Under the pieces are notes generated by a model, which made no database searches, was not told where the DNA came from, and saw only the letters and a program-made list of their open reading frames with translations. From assembly GCF_016718685.1 (NCBI RefSeq), contig NZ_JADKCX010000003.1, positions 1-64,000 on the forward strand: a stretch of DNA of 64,000 nt, read 5' to 3'. This DNA is from Haliscomenobacter sp. GTDB lineage: Bacteria; Bacteroidota; Bacteroidia; Chitinophagales; Saprospiraceae. Shown here piece by piece: positions 1-12,299 of this stretch. A program made the translations under genes and the position numbers. Numbering within the stretch: the stretch's first letter is position 1; each line of letters starts with the position of its first letter.

Positions 1-3000
1 TTTTCTTTGCTCCATACGATTCAAAATAGGTTCAACATCCAAAGAATCACTGCCTACACATCCTTGTTGATTGTTACTTACGGTCACGGCATATGTATAG
101 TTCATGCCCTGGCTTACAATGGTTTGAGTTGTTTCTCCATTGCTCCATGAGTACGCATAAGTCGTACCTTGTACAGGATTGATTATTCGTGCGGTAAGCG
201 GTATACTATCCGGGCAAATCCCACTTGTATCTGCTTCTATTGCTACTTTAAAGCCATTTTTCACCTGAGTATAAAAGCGAGTAGCACAACTTGCCATGTT
301 TTTGTACGCAACATCCACATAATAAGATCCTGGGTTTGGAATACTTTGGTTTTGTAATCTCTGGTTCCATTGGACCAAAAATAAGTGAGTGAATCCGTCC
401 TTGGAAATTCAACTTCTAGATCCAAACCTGGACTGGAAGAAGTGCTGCAAATAAAAGCTTCTACTGGTAAAATGGTCACATGGCTAGGTTTTTGTAGTAC
501 TTGGATGCGCAAGGTATCCTCAATTACACAAGCACTGAGGCGGTTTTTTATTTTTACACCGTAGATACTTGATGAAGAAGGCCTCACCACCCTGGGTACA
601 GCGCTACTTCCATCCTCCCATTTTATTTCCCAACTTAGTGGATCAATCGCCCCTCCGTCGGAAAACAGCAATCCCAAAAGTTTAGCTCCGCCCTCACAAA
701 GAACATTCCCCGACGAAGTAATCGTCACCTGCTTGCTCTCCACTTTAACGCTGTAAATGATGGTTTTGTACAGTTTGAAGTCTGTATTCCGAATGATGTT
801 GAGTCTGTATTCGCCACTTTGAAGGCGTTATCGAAATCACCGGGAAATGGCTGGATACTGGGCCTTCCAGGCATAGCAATACCCATCACCCAAATCCTCG
901 CCGAGGGTAAGTTGCTCCGTACCGGGGCAGAGCGTCACTTCTTTGCGCTCAATGATGACCGAGTCGGTGAAGTTGACAAAAACGGTCATCCGGCCATGCA
1001 GCGGGTCAATTTTGAGTGGCGAACCAGCCGGAGTTTCCAGGTGGAAGGTATATGCCTCCGGGATGCGGTACAAATAGGCAGAATCCTGCAAGGTCATCAC
1101 CAAGAATCCTTGCCTCCAGGGTGCTCAGCGGGGTATTCGCCGGAAATGAATAGGGCTGGTGGTTGAACGCAGGCGCTCATCATTGAAGTGTGGAACGCCA
1201 TCACCCTCGCGGCCTAAACGCAAGGTATAGTTCAGAGTCACTGTACCCATTACGGTCGATTTGGCAAGGCAAAACCAACATCTCGTGCATCGTACATGGT
1301 TAGGTATCTTTGAGGAAACCTACGATAAGGAAACAATCTGGTGCGTTTATGTTGATGGTGTCCGCTGTTTGTACGCAACGCTTGCATTATTGCGCACCAT
1401 AGGAATATATGACCCCTTTGAAAGCGCCATGAACGTGCCATTTTGATCCTGCCAGTTTTCGCCTCCGTCTATACTAAAGCTAAGTTTGCTAATGTCTACC
1501 CCTTCGTAGCTGAATTGAATGGTTCCATCAATGAGGGTGCAATCTGTAACATTGCTGGACGCAACGACAAGGGAATCGTAAGCTGGAAAATATTGCACTT
1601 GATGGTCTGCGCAGCCCCATAGTATCCTCCACTTCAAGGGTATAATTCCCCGCAACGCGTGGCAAGTCCACCACTGGCCCGCTCAGCAGCCGCCCATTCA
1701 AGCGGTACACCAAAGGCAAATGATCTCCAGTGGTTTCCACTATAAGCTTCGTATTGCCTGGTACACAATCATCCACACCTTGCAGCGTGAGGGAGTCAAT
1801 ACCCACAGGCGTTTCTTTGATTTCTACCTCCTGGCTAATGGTACAGCCCACCGAGACTTCAGCCATCAATGTGTAGCTGCCCGATGCCAATCCACCAAGG
1901 TTTTCCGAGAAATACAATTCCCCGTACCGCGCAATTCTAAAAGTTTTATCTCCCCATCCACCCACAGCACTAGGCACCACCACGGCATTCTGCGCAATAC
2001 AATCCTGATCATTTTCGAGTTGATGGCTCAAGGTCAATGCCAATGGTACGCGAACCATTTTCTCCGCTACGCTGCTACACCCCGGCCCATTCGTCACCGT
2101 AACCTCATACGTCGTGGTACTATCCGGACTCACCGTAATGGTGCGGGTACTTGCCCCGGTGCTCCAGTGGTAAGTATCACCGAGCGAGAATGGAGCGGTG
2201 CCATCGCCAAAACAGATGATGTCACTGCCTGTGATCTGGGTTTCTGGGAAAGGTATGAGATTGACGGCCTGTATCTTTGTCCGTGCAGCCTTTGCCATCG
2301 GTCAGGGTGAGGAAATAAATGCGGTTGGAATCGGGAGCTACACTGGTGCTCATGCCGCTTGCGCCATTGCTCCAAGCGTAACTGTACGGGGCCGTACCTC
2401 CGCTGGCAACTGCACTCAAATTGACGGTGGCACCCGCACAAACGGATTGATCGCTTCCGACATCTACCAACGGCAGCGGGTTCACCCGTAGAACCACTTG
2501 TTTGGTGGCCTCACAGCCATTGCTGGCGGTGGCGGTTACGGTATACGTACTGGTAGCGCCAGGACTGAGGCTGATACTGGGTGTGGTAGCACCATTGCTC
2601 CACAGAAAAGCGGTGTAATCCGCCGCATTGTTGATGCTCAAGCTTGCCGTTGCGCCAGCACATACTTCTACGTCTGGTAAATCAATCGCTGGCGCGGGTT
2701 GTTTTTCATCAATGGCAACCGCCACCGTGGCAATACAACCTTTGGTATCTATCCCGCTCAGGATGTAATTCCCGTCACCCCAGTTTTGCAAATCAGTATT
2801 AAAGTCAAAAGTATTTTGCGGGAGCATCAAGTAGCTGACTGCGCCACGGGCATTGCTGGGATTGGGGATGACCTGAACATTGTTCGGGATACAATCCTCA
2901 TCCTGTAGCAGGTCGTAGCTCAGGCTAAGGGGGATTTCTTCCGTGACCTCAATGGTAAATTCCTGAAAACAATCGGTGCTGTCCATGACCAGCAACTGAT

Positions 3001-6000
3001 AAGTCCCTGTCGTTTTTCCAGGGAAGATACCGCTGGATTGAGCAGGGCCAGCATCCAAACTGTACTGATAAGCTCCCCGTCCGCCCGTGGCGGTGGTAGT
3101 GATGCTCACGTTGTTGGCGGTACAATCGAGGTGGTTGGTGTACAATTGGGTGGCGTTGATGTTGATGCGCGCAGGCTCCGTAAGGCCTGTTGAAAACAAT
3201 GTTACCTCACAACCCACTGCATCCGTTACCGTCAGGCTATATTGACCGCTGGAAAGATTCGTAGCAATAGGTGTGGTGTCACCATTGCTCCAGGTGTACC
3301 GATAAGGCGGAACCCCTCCGGTAAATGGCGTCACTTCGATAGAGCCATCACTACCCCCATAACAAGAAACCTCTTTGTAGATTTTTGTATGCCCATATCC
3401 AATCCCTCCGGGTTCACTTACCGTTACCGTTTTGACGGCACTACAGCCTTTGGCGTCTATTACGGTTAAAGCATAATTACCTGCCTGTACGTTTTGGACA
3501 CTATTGGTGGTAGATGGCAGCAGATTGCTCCAACTGAAAACATAAGGCATCGCGCCGCCCTGAATCGGAAAAGTCACGGCGCCATCCGATCCTCCAGCAC
3601 ATTTCACATCTTGAACCAAGGGAGCGTTTACCACCAGCCGGGCATCTTCGGCAATGCGAATGGTATCACTGGCAGTACACCCCGCCGCATCCACCACCAC
3701 AACCGTATGCAAACCATTGGAATATTTACAAAAGCATTTGACAACTGCGGCGTACCATTGTCCAAACGGTATCTCAAAGCTCCTCGCGCTCCACTCGTAC
3801 TTACATTGATTTTGGTATTTCCGGGGATACAATCGTGCTCTCTTTCTTTGCTCAAACCGAGGCTCAATTGCGCCAGTTCAGTGATGCTCACACTTGTACT
3901 GGCGGTACAGCCTGCGGCATCCTGCGCACTAATGGCATAAGTACCTGTGCTCAGGTTGGAGATGACGTTGCTGAACAGGGGGCTTCCATTGTTCACTTTC
4001 AGGGTCAAACTGCCCCGGGCACCCGTGGTGTTGACCGTGATTTGAGCGTTTCCAGCCGGGCAATCACTCTCGTTGGTTTTGCTGGTGCTGGCAATGCTCA
4101 GCAAAGCTGGCTCCGCAATGCGGATGGACATGGTGTCCTGACAATTGGCTGCGTCTTTGACCGTGATCAGGTGCAGCCCCGAAGAAAGGTTGGAAAATGT
4201 AGGGGAACCTCCAAAGCTGCCACTGTTCAGCTTGTACAGTTTGGTGCCTTGCCCGTTTGGGGCCAGGGCGGTTATTTTGGCATTGTTCAAGGTACAATCT
4301 TCGTGTTGGCTCGGGGTCAAACTGGCAATCTCGATGGGTGTTTTTTCATCCACCAGCAATTTTTTACCAATGATGCACGAGCGGTTGTCATCCGCCACAT
4401 TGACCTCCACATAAATGCTGTCCCGCCCCAACGACTGGAATACGGAGACCATTGCCGGGCTCCACCATTCACCCGCCATTGGTTGACGCGTGCTCCAGTG
4501 CCTTCCACCGTAACCGCGGTATTGATGCTGATGCGGGTATTGCCTTTGGTACAATCCGTTGCACCCTGGAGGTAACTCAAGCCCGTGATGCTGATCGCGA
4601 TGGGTTCTATTTCTTCAAAAACATATTCTCCATTTTTGGAAAAAACGCACCCGCTGCTGGTTTTTACTTCTACTTATTGTTCCCGCAGATTGGTAAATGC
4701 ATTGCTTTACAAGCGGTCGGGGCCAATGTGAACTGGCCAGTCGATACTGCCAGGGTCCACTTTGGGGCGTACCCGTTACGGCAACTTCAAGCCTTAAATT
4801 GCCTGGGATACAATCATCGTGTCCGCTCAGGGCCAGGGTACCAATGGTCACCGTTTTTTCGTCAATCAGCACGGTATCCCGCTCCACACAAGTGGCCGTG
4901 CTGGAGGGGCGCATTTCCACAACGTACGTCCCTGAGCTGCGATTAGTGAATACATTGGAGCTTTGCCAGGAACTTATTCCCAGCAAGCGGTATTGTGCGG
5001 TGCTGCTGCTTTGCGCCAGATTGACCTGAATGCGGGCATTGCCCGCCGTACAATCTGTTGCATTGCTCATGGAAACATTGCTGACTACTGCAGTGCCAGA
5101 AAGTTCAGTAAGTTTAAGGGTTTTGCTGGGAATATTGAAACTACAACTTTGCCCCAGCACCTGCCCTTCGATGGTATAAGTCCCATTGCCCAAGCCCGTA
5201 AACCAGGTAGAACTTTGCCAGGCACCACCACTCAATCGGAATTGTAAACCTTCGGTGGTGAGGGCATTGTGCTTCACTTCGATGGCAATATTGCCCGTGG
5301 CGCAATCCAGAATATTGTAAGTAGGCGTAGTGGTGATGCTCACTTGCCCGAGTTCTTGTACCGTTTTGCTTAAACTGGAAGTGCAGGTGCTCGCATCTGG
5401 CGCGGCCACTTCAAGGACATAAGTTCCTGATGCCAAATTACTGAATATGGGGTTATTGCTCCAGGCTCCGCCATTGAGTCGAAACCGTGCCGGGATCGTT
5501 GCATCCTGCAATACTGCCGATAGATGCACATTGCCATTGGTACAGTCTTGGTCATTGGCTACCACAACATTGGCCAATTTAGGATACAGCTTTTCAGCAA
5601 CACTAATGCTTTTGCTGGTATTCGCCACCGGACAACCCGCTGTAGAGCGAAGTTCCACGGTGTAAGCCCCTGTTGCCAAACCTGAAAATTGATTGCTGCT
5701 TTGCCAGGCCCCGCCATTGAGGCGATACTCGATTCCCGCTGCGCCGGGCTGATTGGCCTGTGCGCTGAGGATGACATTGCCCAAGGTGCAATCCTGATCT
5801 TGAGCCACTGTTAGGCCACTCAAACTAACCCCGTTGGTTTCTTCAACCCCAAATTGCAGGTACCGGCTACAGTTGCCGCTTGATACGTAGAGTGGTTCTG
5901 CTTGAGTAATAACTACCGCTGCTTAAGCCATTGTAATTGGGGGAGGAGCTCCATAAGCCCCCGTTGAGCCGGTAGCGGTAGCCCTCTATTTTACCCCCCG

Positions 6001-6931
6001 TAATTTCAATGCTCGTGCTTACATTGCCCAGTGGTACAATCGCCTAGATTATTCAGTTGGAATTCGGCAAATTCGATCGGCTCAAACTCTTCGATGGTCT
6101 GTTGGTAGGAAACTTCGCAGTTACTGCTGCCTGCTTGTCGGATGTAGGCCGTATAGGCCCCGCTGCCCTTATTGGCAAATTGACTGCTGGTTTGCCAGGT
6201 CTCGCCGTCCAGACTGTATTCCAGATTCGCTGCTGGCGCAGGATTCGATACCACGATTTGCAAGGTCATGTTGCCAGCCGTGCAATCCAGTTGGTTGGTG
6301 GCGGTGATGTTGTTGATGCTGGGGAACGGACAATTATCGGGTTAGAAGTGTGGGTTTGCTGACAGGTATTGGTACTATTGCTTACATTAACCCAGTAAAA
6401 ATCTCCATTTGAAGGGGTAACTACGATAATACTGGTGGTGGCACCCGTGCTCCACAAGTACCGATGTTCGCTGGTTCCGCCTGTCACCCGCAATTGAACC
6501 GTACCACCAACACAGGTTTCATTTTGATAAGCAAAACTGGTGCCACAACTCCCTGCCGCACTCCGCAGGGCGTTGGTATTCATTTGATTATCGCGTAGTG
6601 CAGTGGTGTAATTCGAAGATAAAGCCGAAGATGCCTCCAAATGCCAATGCCAGCCATCATCCGTATCTACTTCGACTTTTATTGCGGGAACTTGGCTTGC
6701 CATCACCTGCATTTCGTGGGTGGTAGCACCAGTATTCCAACGAAATTTTTGCCCTCCAGTGACCCTTAGTTTTACAGTTCCAACTTGCGTACCTGGTTCT
6801 TTGATGACTTGGATGGTGGGGAAAGTATCCCCAATAAATGACTTAAAGTCAAAAGTATGAGCTCTAAGCGAGCTTAATGCCGATAGGCACAGCAGGCTCA
6901 CCAAAAACAACCGGGTTCTCGTCTTGATCAT
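1..6931 (-). pseudogene. Giant SprB-repeat cell-surface adhesin, multiply frameshifted, C-terminus beyond the window
   Basis: The reading starts at 6931 with a signal peptide (MIKTRTRLFLVSLLCL, cleavage near LRAHT) and continues leftward past base 1. Two repeat types alternate. One is SprB-like, with cores such as YSLTVTDAVGC and LTVIDAKGC next to YxWSNGxTT motifs. The other is a roughly 80-residue unit with DCxxGN, YRLNGGxWQSSNxF and SGTYxVE signatures. SprB-family proteins are very large surface adhesins of Bacteroidota, exported by the type IX system and moved by the gliding machinery; that role here is inference. The coding potential jumps between minus frames at least nine times (near 6335, 6010, 5905, 4700, 3725, 2260, 1625, 1100 and 360), while the amino-acid repeat pattern continues across each break. 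At about 6010 a GGG run replaces the GG needed for DCTTGNV. It is either a decayed gene or an error-rich repeat assembly. No C-terminal sorting domain is visible because the end lies outside the window. Confidence 0.8.
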
Positions 6932-7316
6932 GATTTGTCAAGGTTTAATTCAAGTGTTTGGTATTACAGCAATAAACTTACGATTCCAGCGCCATTCAGC
7001 ATGGTGTAGATGGAGCACAAGCATAAAAATCCAAGCTCAGGCACAGGTAGATCCGGGCAGGAACACCACACCTAAGTCATTGATTGTAAGGCATGTTGTG
7101 AACTAAAAAAGATTGTGTTTCCTGAAGGCAGGATGATCCCTCCACTGGGATAGAATAGGTTATTCCCTCTTGTAAGTCTTATATATTGTGTTGTATTTTG
7201 TTGAGGCAAATATCAAAAAAAAAAAACTACAATGCAAGTTTTTGGAAAGGTTTTTTCAAAATTAATCTTGAGTTAATATTTGCTACCTTCGTATTGAGTC
7301 TAAATTTTTACCGTTC
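6932..7316. other. Intergenic region between divergent genes
   Basis: This 385-base stretch separates the divergent adhesin and epimerase starts, so it should hold promoters for both. I found no exact TAnnTTTG box in the expected places; TAATATTTG near 7274 is only an approximate match upstream of the epimerase. It contains a run of 13 A (about 7217) and no convincing ORF, RNA gene or long inverted repeat. Confidence 0.5.
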
Positions 7317-8330
7317 ATGCCACCCAAAAAAATTCTCATCACTGGCGCTTCAGGCTTTGTAGGAGGCCGCCTGTTGAAAAGTCTGACTACGACCTACCCT
7401 GATGCGCTGGTATTGGGTACGGGGCGCCGCAACGATCGCCAAGCCGAGTTTGCGGCACTGGGTTGCCAGTATCAACCTGGTGATCTCGTCAACTTTGCCG
7501 ATTGTGAACGTTTGGTCGCTGGGGCAGATGTGATCATTCATTGTGCAGGTTTGTCGTCTCCCTGGGGAACCTATTCCGAATTTTACGCCGCCAACGTACA
7601 ATCTACCCTAAACCTGCTGCAAAGCGCCCAAGCCCAGGGCACCCAACGATTCATCCTGATTTCAACACCCAGCGTCTACTTCAATTACCAGGATCGGTTC
7701 AACCTCAAAGAATCTGATCCACTCCCCAACCCGATGGTCAACCACTATGCCGTGACCAAATACCAGGCTGAGCAAGAGACCTTGAAGCTCAATCGCCCCG
7801 ATTTTGAGACCATCGCCTTACGGCCGAGGGCCATCATTGGGGCCGAGGATGCTGTGATTTTTCCACGGGTATTGCGCGCCTACGAGGAAGGGCGACTTAA
7901 GATAGTGGGCGACGGCAAGAACATCGTAGACATGACCTGCGCATCCAACCTGATCGCTGCGGTAGAAGCTTGCCTCAAAGCGGAACACAGCGCTTTTGGC
8001 GAGGTGTACAACATCACCAACGGCGAACCCAAACCGCTTTGGGAAACAATCGGACATTTTTTGCAGGCCCTGGATTTACCCCCTATTACCAAAAAAATCC
8101 CCAAAAGGATTGCCCTGGTAGCGGCTTCGCTCAATGAGTTTGTACACCGTTATTTTTTAGGCGGGCGAGAACCTGCCCTGACCCGCTACAGCATCGGCAT
8201 TTTGTCTACGGCCATGACCATGGACATCAGCAAAGCCCGCGAAAAATTAGGCTATCAGCCCGTTCAAACCACACTGGAAGGCATCAACGAATTTGTCGCA
8301 TGGTACAAAACGCAACCCAGGTTAAGTTAA
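7317..8330 (+). CDS. NAD-dependent epimerase/dehydratase (3-beta-HSD-like extended SDR)
   Basis: A 337-residue extended short-chain dehydrogenase. The Rossmann nucleotide motif TGASGFVGG is at residues 9-17 and the catalytic YAVTK at 144-148, with an upstream Ser in the ISTPSVYF strand. The later RPRAIIGAED segment matches the substrate-side region of the 3-beta-hydroxysteroid dehydrogenase/epimerase group. It probably oxidises, reduces or epimerises a sugar nucleotide or an isoprenoid/sterol-like alcohol; the substrate cannot be read from sequence. Its last 31 bases overlap the start of the next gene, so the two are likely co-transcribed. Confidence 0.85.
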   Translation: MPPKKILITGASGFVGGRLLKSLTTTYPDALVLGTGRRNDRQAEFAALGCQYQPGDLVNFADCERLVAGADVIIHCAGLSSPWGTYSEFYAANVQSTLNLLQSAQAQGTQRFILISTPSVYFNYQDRFNLKESDPLPNPMVNHYAVTKYQAEQETLKLNRPDFETIALRPRAIIGAEDAVIFPRVLRAYEEGRLKIVGDGKNIVDMTCASNLIAAVEACLKAEHSAFGEVYNITNGEPKPLWETIGHFLQALDLPPITKKIPKRIALVAASLNEFVHRYFLGGREPALTRYSIGILSTAMTMDISKAREKLGYQPVQTTLEGINEFVAWYKTQPRLS

Positions 8331-9133
8331 GGATTTTTCATTCCGGCTATTGTGTCGCCCACGGGAAGGTAGCCGACCCCGTTCGGGGTCAGAAATACTG
8401 TCGTTTTTATGCCACCTGGGCCTTGATCGAACACCCCAAAGCGGGACTCATCCTTTTTGATACGGGTTATGCGCCGCGTTTTCGGGAGGCCACTGCGCGT
8501 TGGCCTTACAAGGTATACGCCTGGATGACCCCAATGTTTTTGCAGGAAGAAGAAACCGCCTGTAATCAACTTACCGCCCTGGGCTATGATCCCGCGCAAA
8601 TCGGCATGGTCATTCTTTCTCATTTCCACGGGGATCACATTGCGGGGCTCAAAGATTTCCCCAATGCCCGGATCGTGTGCAGCACTTCAGCACTGGAGCA
8701 AGCCATTTCAGTCAAGGGCTGGGCAGCGGTAAGTAAAGGGATTCTACCCGATTTGTTGCCTCTTGATTTGATCCAGCGGGCCCAAACCATTGACGACCAT
8801 GGGTTGGGAAAACTGACTGATGAACACAAGGCCTACGATCTTTGGGGCGATGGAAGTATTCATTTGTTTGCACTTCCCGGGCATGGACGTGGCCAAATGG
8901 GCGCAGTAGTACAAACACCGGATGGAAGTGTCTTCCTGGCTGCTGATGCTGCCTGGCAACTGCAAGCCTGGCAGTTCGGAACGTTGCCCCGGTCAATTGT
9001 CCGTTTGTTTTTTGATGATTGGCTGGCGTATCGGCAAACCTTTGACGAATTGAGGGGCTTTGCGCAGCGGAATCCGGAGTGTAGGATTGTGTTTACCCAT
9101 AGTCCGGAGTTGGTGAAGCCAGATGAGGTATAA
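8300..9133 (+). CDS. MBL-fold metallo-hydrolase
   Basis: A 277-residue metallo-beta-lactamase-fold protein. The zinc motif HFHGDH lies at residues 108-113. A further metal His is in LPGHGRGQMG, the bridging Asp in FLAADAAW and the last His in VFTHSPE. The layout resembles AHL-lactonase-like and other small-molecule MBL hydrolases, but the substrate is unknown. The ATG at 8300 overlaps the epimerase 3' end by 31 bases, implying translational coupling. No signal peptide is visible, so it is probably cytoplasmic. A strong bidirectional terminator follows it. Confidence 0.85.
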   Translation: MVQNATQVKLRIFHSGYCVAHGKVADPVRGQKYCRFYATWALIEHPKAGLILFDTGYAPRFREATARWPYKVYAWMTPMFLQEEETACNQLTALGYDPAQIGMVILSHFHGDHIAGLKDFPNARIVCSTSALEQAISVKGWAAVSKGILPDLLPLDLIQRAQTIDDHGLGKLTDEHKAYDLWGDGSIHLFALPGHGRGQMGAVVQTPDGSVFLAADAAWQLQAWQFGTLPRSIVRLFFDDWLAYRQTFDELRGFAQRNPECRIVFTHSPELVKPDEV

Positions 9134-9162
9134 TTAAATTAGGAAGCTGAGCACCAGCAACA

Positions 9163-9204
9163 AAAAGGGCTGGCGGAAGCACATTGTACTCCGTCAGCCC
9201 TTTT
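9163..9204. terminator. Bidirectional intrinsic terminator
   Basis: The arms AAAAGGGCTGGCGGA and TCCGTCAGCCCTTTT pair at 14 of 15 positions around a 12-base loop. The A-run and T-run flanks let it work on both strands, between the convergent MBL hydrolase and ppiD-like gene. Confidence 0.85.
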
Positions 9205-9231
9205 GATTGTACCAGGCTTTACTGTTGAAAC

Positions 9232-11339
9232 CTAGAAATATTTCGAACGCTTGTCTGAGATTTTAGCCGACTTGCGGAAAGCGGGCATAAATCGATTGGA
9301 AATCTGCGCACGGGTGTTACCCGACAAAGTCGTTTTAAGTTGATTGAGGTCGGTAGAGGAGTTAGGCGTAGAAATGGATAGTGCATTTACTACATAAACG
9401 CCATTTGTCCCGATGAATCTGAGAAGTTTGGCCCCTGCTTCAATTTGAAGGCATAGGCATTTAGCCGTGGCTCACTCCCAACATTATTCGGTAAAAAAGC
9501 CTGATTGAAACGAATGTTGCGCAGGGTGTCTACTTTGACACTGTATTGCGCGGCTGCGGCTTTCACTCCTTTACCTTTAAGTTTTTCAGCAATCAATTCG
9601 CCTTTTTTGCGGTTGATTACTGCGGCTTCGATGTCTTCTTTCACCTGATCCGCAGTGGCTCTACCCGGACCTAAAACCGCCTTGAGACCAGCAAGTACAT
9701 ACTTGTTGGTATAAAATTCGGTGGGGTCTGTAAAGGTGTAAATGTCTGGTGCTACCTGGCCTTTTTTGGCACCAAAAGCCCAACGAATGATTTCACGTGG
9801 CTGTTGGCCGGAGCCCAATGAGCCCAAGAAAAATTCATTGGCATTCACCGCAGCGCTGGTTTCCTGAACAAGCCCTTTTACTTTTTTAGCAGCAGCCAGC
9901 AAAGTTTCAACGTCTTTGTTATTGGCATTCAAAAAGCGTTGCGCCTCTTCAAATTTGCGATTTTCCGTTTCTTTAGAAGGTTTGATTACCTCTCCGATGT
10001 ACGCTACTCTTACGCCGGATGCATTGGAGGTTACCTTTTTACCCGTCACTTCAACCAGGTGCGCCCCAAATTGGGTCTCAACGGTATACAATTTGCCTTG
10101 CTCCGCCTGAAAGAAGATCAGGTCGTTGTAAGGTTTTACCATCCCACCCAACGCGGTGTAACCGAGGTCACCACCGGTGGTAGCAGTACCATCCTGTCCA
10201 AAACGCAGCGCCATATCGGCAAAGGTGGCTTTGCCCGTTTCAATTACATTTTTGATACTGTCGAGGCGAGTCTTGACCACCGCTAATGGGGTAACTGCAT
10301 CTGGACGGATCAAAATGTGCCGTGATTTAACACTATCCGGAATCACTTTGCGATCGAGCAGTTTTACGGCACGGTAAGCATTGCCTTCTACGTAGGGGCC
10401 AAAAATGCCACCAATTGGCAAGTTGAAAATACTGTCTGCAAATTGCAACAAGCCTTCTCTTTTGACATAAGCGCCATCAATGGTACCCAGGTTTTGTTCT
10501 ACAAAAACGGTGTCATTGGGTGCTTGACGCCAGTCATTGATCAAACCGACAATTTTATCGCGTTGCGCCAATGAGTCCGCTTTGGTCGGCTTCACTTCAA
10601 AAGTGACCAGGCCAATTTTGCGGGCTTCCTCATCGTATTTAAACAATCCTGGATTCTCCTTCAGGTAGTTTGTATAGTCTTCGTCAGAAACGGAAACTTC
10701 GGCATTGTCCACTGCATCAAAGGGAATACGAGCAAACGACAACTCCATCATGGTTGCACTTTCCTTTTGGCTCATTTCAGCAACCCAAGTTGGCGTATAC
10801 AAACCCTTAGAGACCATATTGACCAATTTGGTCTGCATCCGGTCTTTTAGTATTTCCTGTTCCTGAATGGCCCAATAAGAACGGGCAGTTGCAGGAAGGG
10901 TATTGGTGCTTATTTGCTGCTTCAGGGAATTCAATTGCTCCCGGTTGAGCTGTCCGGTCGTCTGATCCATAAAGCGCTGCATGATGATTGGGCTAGGTTC
11001 TGGCCCAAACTGCAGGTCGATCAACTCGTTCTTGCTTACGCCGATGCCGAGCTTTGCCGCTTCCTGATCAATCAGCGCTTTCTCTACAAAATAATCCCAG
11101 AGCGCACTGCGGCGGGCATAAATGTCCCCAGTAGACCCTGCATAAAGGATACTTTCCGTGCGGTTGAATTCATTCAGGTCCACTTTTTGGCCATTAATTT
11201 TGCCAATGCTGGGTTGTATGCTGCCAAAGATGCTGCTTTGGCCGCCCATCATATCCTGAATAATAAAGCCAAGTAGGCCAAGCGCGATCAACACTACAAT
11301 CAAAGCGCTATTCTTGCGAATTGTACTAATCAGAGCCAT
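9232..11339 (-). CDS. ppiD: PpiD/SurA-like membrane-anchored peptidyl-prolyl isomerase (frameshifted near its C-terminus)
   Basis: The protein has one N-terminal membrane anchor (about residues 11-30), then a SurA/PpiD-type chaperone region, then a PpiC rotamase domain at about 340-440 (SRHILIRPDA, FADMALRFGQDGT, GGDLGYTALGGMV). PpiD proteins help fold exported proteins at the outer face of the inner membrane. In the sequence given, the frame closes at 9390 after NFSDSSGQMAFM. The neighbouring frame carries the expected continuation, FIGTNGVYVVNAL, and stays open to a TAG at 9232-9234 ending in DKRSKYF. A single-base indel near 9410 therefore removes about 53 residues. It is monocistronic, with a -7 box at 11371. 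Confidence 0.88.
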
Positions 11340-11370
11340 CTGTTCTTATTAACTTTAAAGAAAAACGACG

Positions 11371-11378
11371 CAAATGTA
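11371..11378 (-). promoter_or_regulatory. Promoter -7 box of the ppiD-like gene
   Basis: On the minus strand this reads TACATTTG, matching the Bacteroidota -7 consensus TAnnTTTG, 32 bases before the ATG. The -33 element is weak, so only the -7 box is called. Confidence 0.45.
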
Positions 11379-11477
11379 AACAATTAAATTTTGAAAGCAG
11401 TACTTTTCCTTCCTTAGGTTAAGAATAATTGTCTGAAAATGATCAAAACAAATGCTTAATTCCCAAAACCGGACCCA

Positions 11478-12299
11478 ATGCGAACGATTAATTTCTTTTT
11501 ACAAATACTTTTCCTCGGATTGCTCACCGTTTTCACACAGGTCGGCGGCCTCATCTGGCTGCTCAATCGAGCATGGTGGTATCGGCGAAAAACCAAAGGA
11601 CGGGTAGTCTACCGTGGATTAACTTTTGGGTTGCTCTATGTATTTGCGGTTGTGTGTGTGATTCCTTTACTCGCGCGTTTAAATGGTCGGATGCCATTGC
11701 CGATGGGGGCAAGTAATCAAAAACCACTTGCCCCCAAAACATTACTCACTTGTTTGGCCAATCGCCATTATGTCAATGCCAACCTGTACCAGTTGGCCCT
11801 CAAACAAGGCCAGGCCCTGCAAAAAATAGACCCTGCATTACATTTGGTCTACCTGGATGCCAATTTTCCTTTTGGCGACCACTTTCCCCTTTTCCCTCAT
11901 CGAAGCCACAATGATGGAAAAAAACTGGATCTGGCCTTTTTTCGTTATGATACCCGCAGCCAAAAGAGCACCACCGATTACCCCAGCTTTTTGGGGTATG
12001 GGTTTTCCGAGCCGCCCTTGGCGGGAGAATTGGACCAACCCGACATTTGCCGGAAGCGCGGTGCCTGGCAATACAATTTGCTACAGGAATGGGTGCGGAG
12101 TAATCCACAACGGTATACATTTGATGCCGAATTGAATGCTCAACTGTTACAAAAACTGGCCGAGGACCCCCTCACCGAAAAAATTTTCATCGAACCCCAT
12201 TTAAAGGGCCGCTTGGGATTGGGGAGAATGGATAACATCCGTTTTCATGGCTGCCAGGCGGTAAGGCATGATGACCACATTCATGTGCAGGTTAAGTAA
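11478..12299 (+). CDS. Predicted membrane-anchored LAS-type (MepA-like) murein peptidase
   Basis: A 273-residue protein with two N-terminal hydrophobic segments (about residues 4-28 and 46-64), followed by an extracytoplasmic domain. HRSHNDGKKLDLAF resembles the first zinc half-site of LAS metallopeptidases (H then D), and the C-terminal HDDHIHVQVK resembles the second (DHxHV, as in MepA and VanY). LAS enzymes cut D-amino-acid bonds in peptidoglycan stems or cross-links. A role in wall remodelling is inference from these two motifs; overall similarity to characterised enzymes looks low. The stop codon is followed at once by the GGTTGATA microrepeat hairpin. Confidence 0.6.
   Translation: MRTINFFLQILFLGLLTVFTQVGGLIWLLNRAWWYRRKTKGRVVYRGLTFGLLYVFAVVCVIPLLARLNGRMPLPMGASNQKPLAPKTLLTCLANRHYVNANLYQLALKQGQALQKIDPALHLVYLDANFPFGDHFPLFPHRSHNDGKKLDLAFFRYDTRSQKSTTDYPSFLGYGFSEPPLAGELDQPDICRKRGAWQYNLLQEWVRSNPQRYTFDAELNAQLLQKLAEDPLTEKIFIEPHLKGRLGLGRMDNIRFHGCQAVRHDDHIHVQVK

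Noticed and set aside
1720..2310. Plus-strand frames of 100-250 codons across the adhesin
   Set aside because: Shadows of the repeat-rich minus-strand coding sequence; no consistent domain content.
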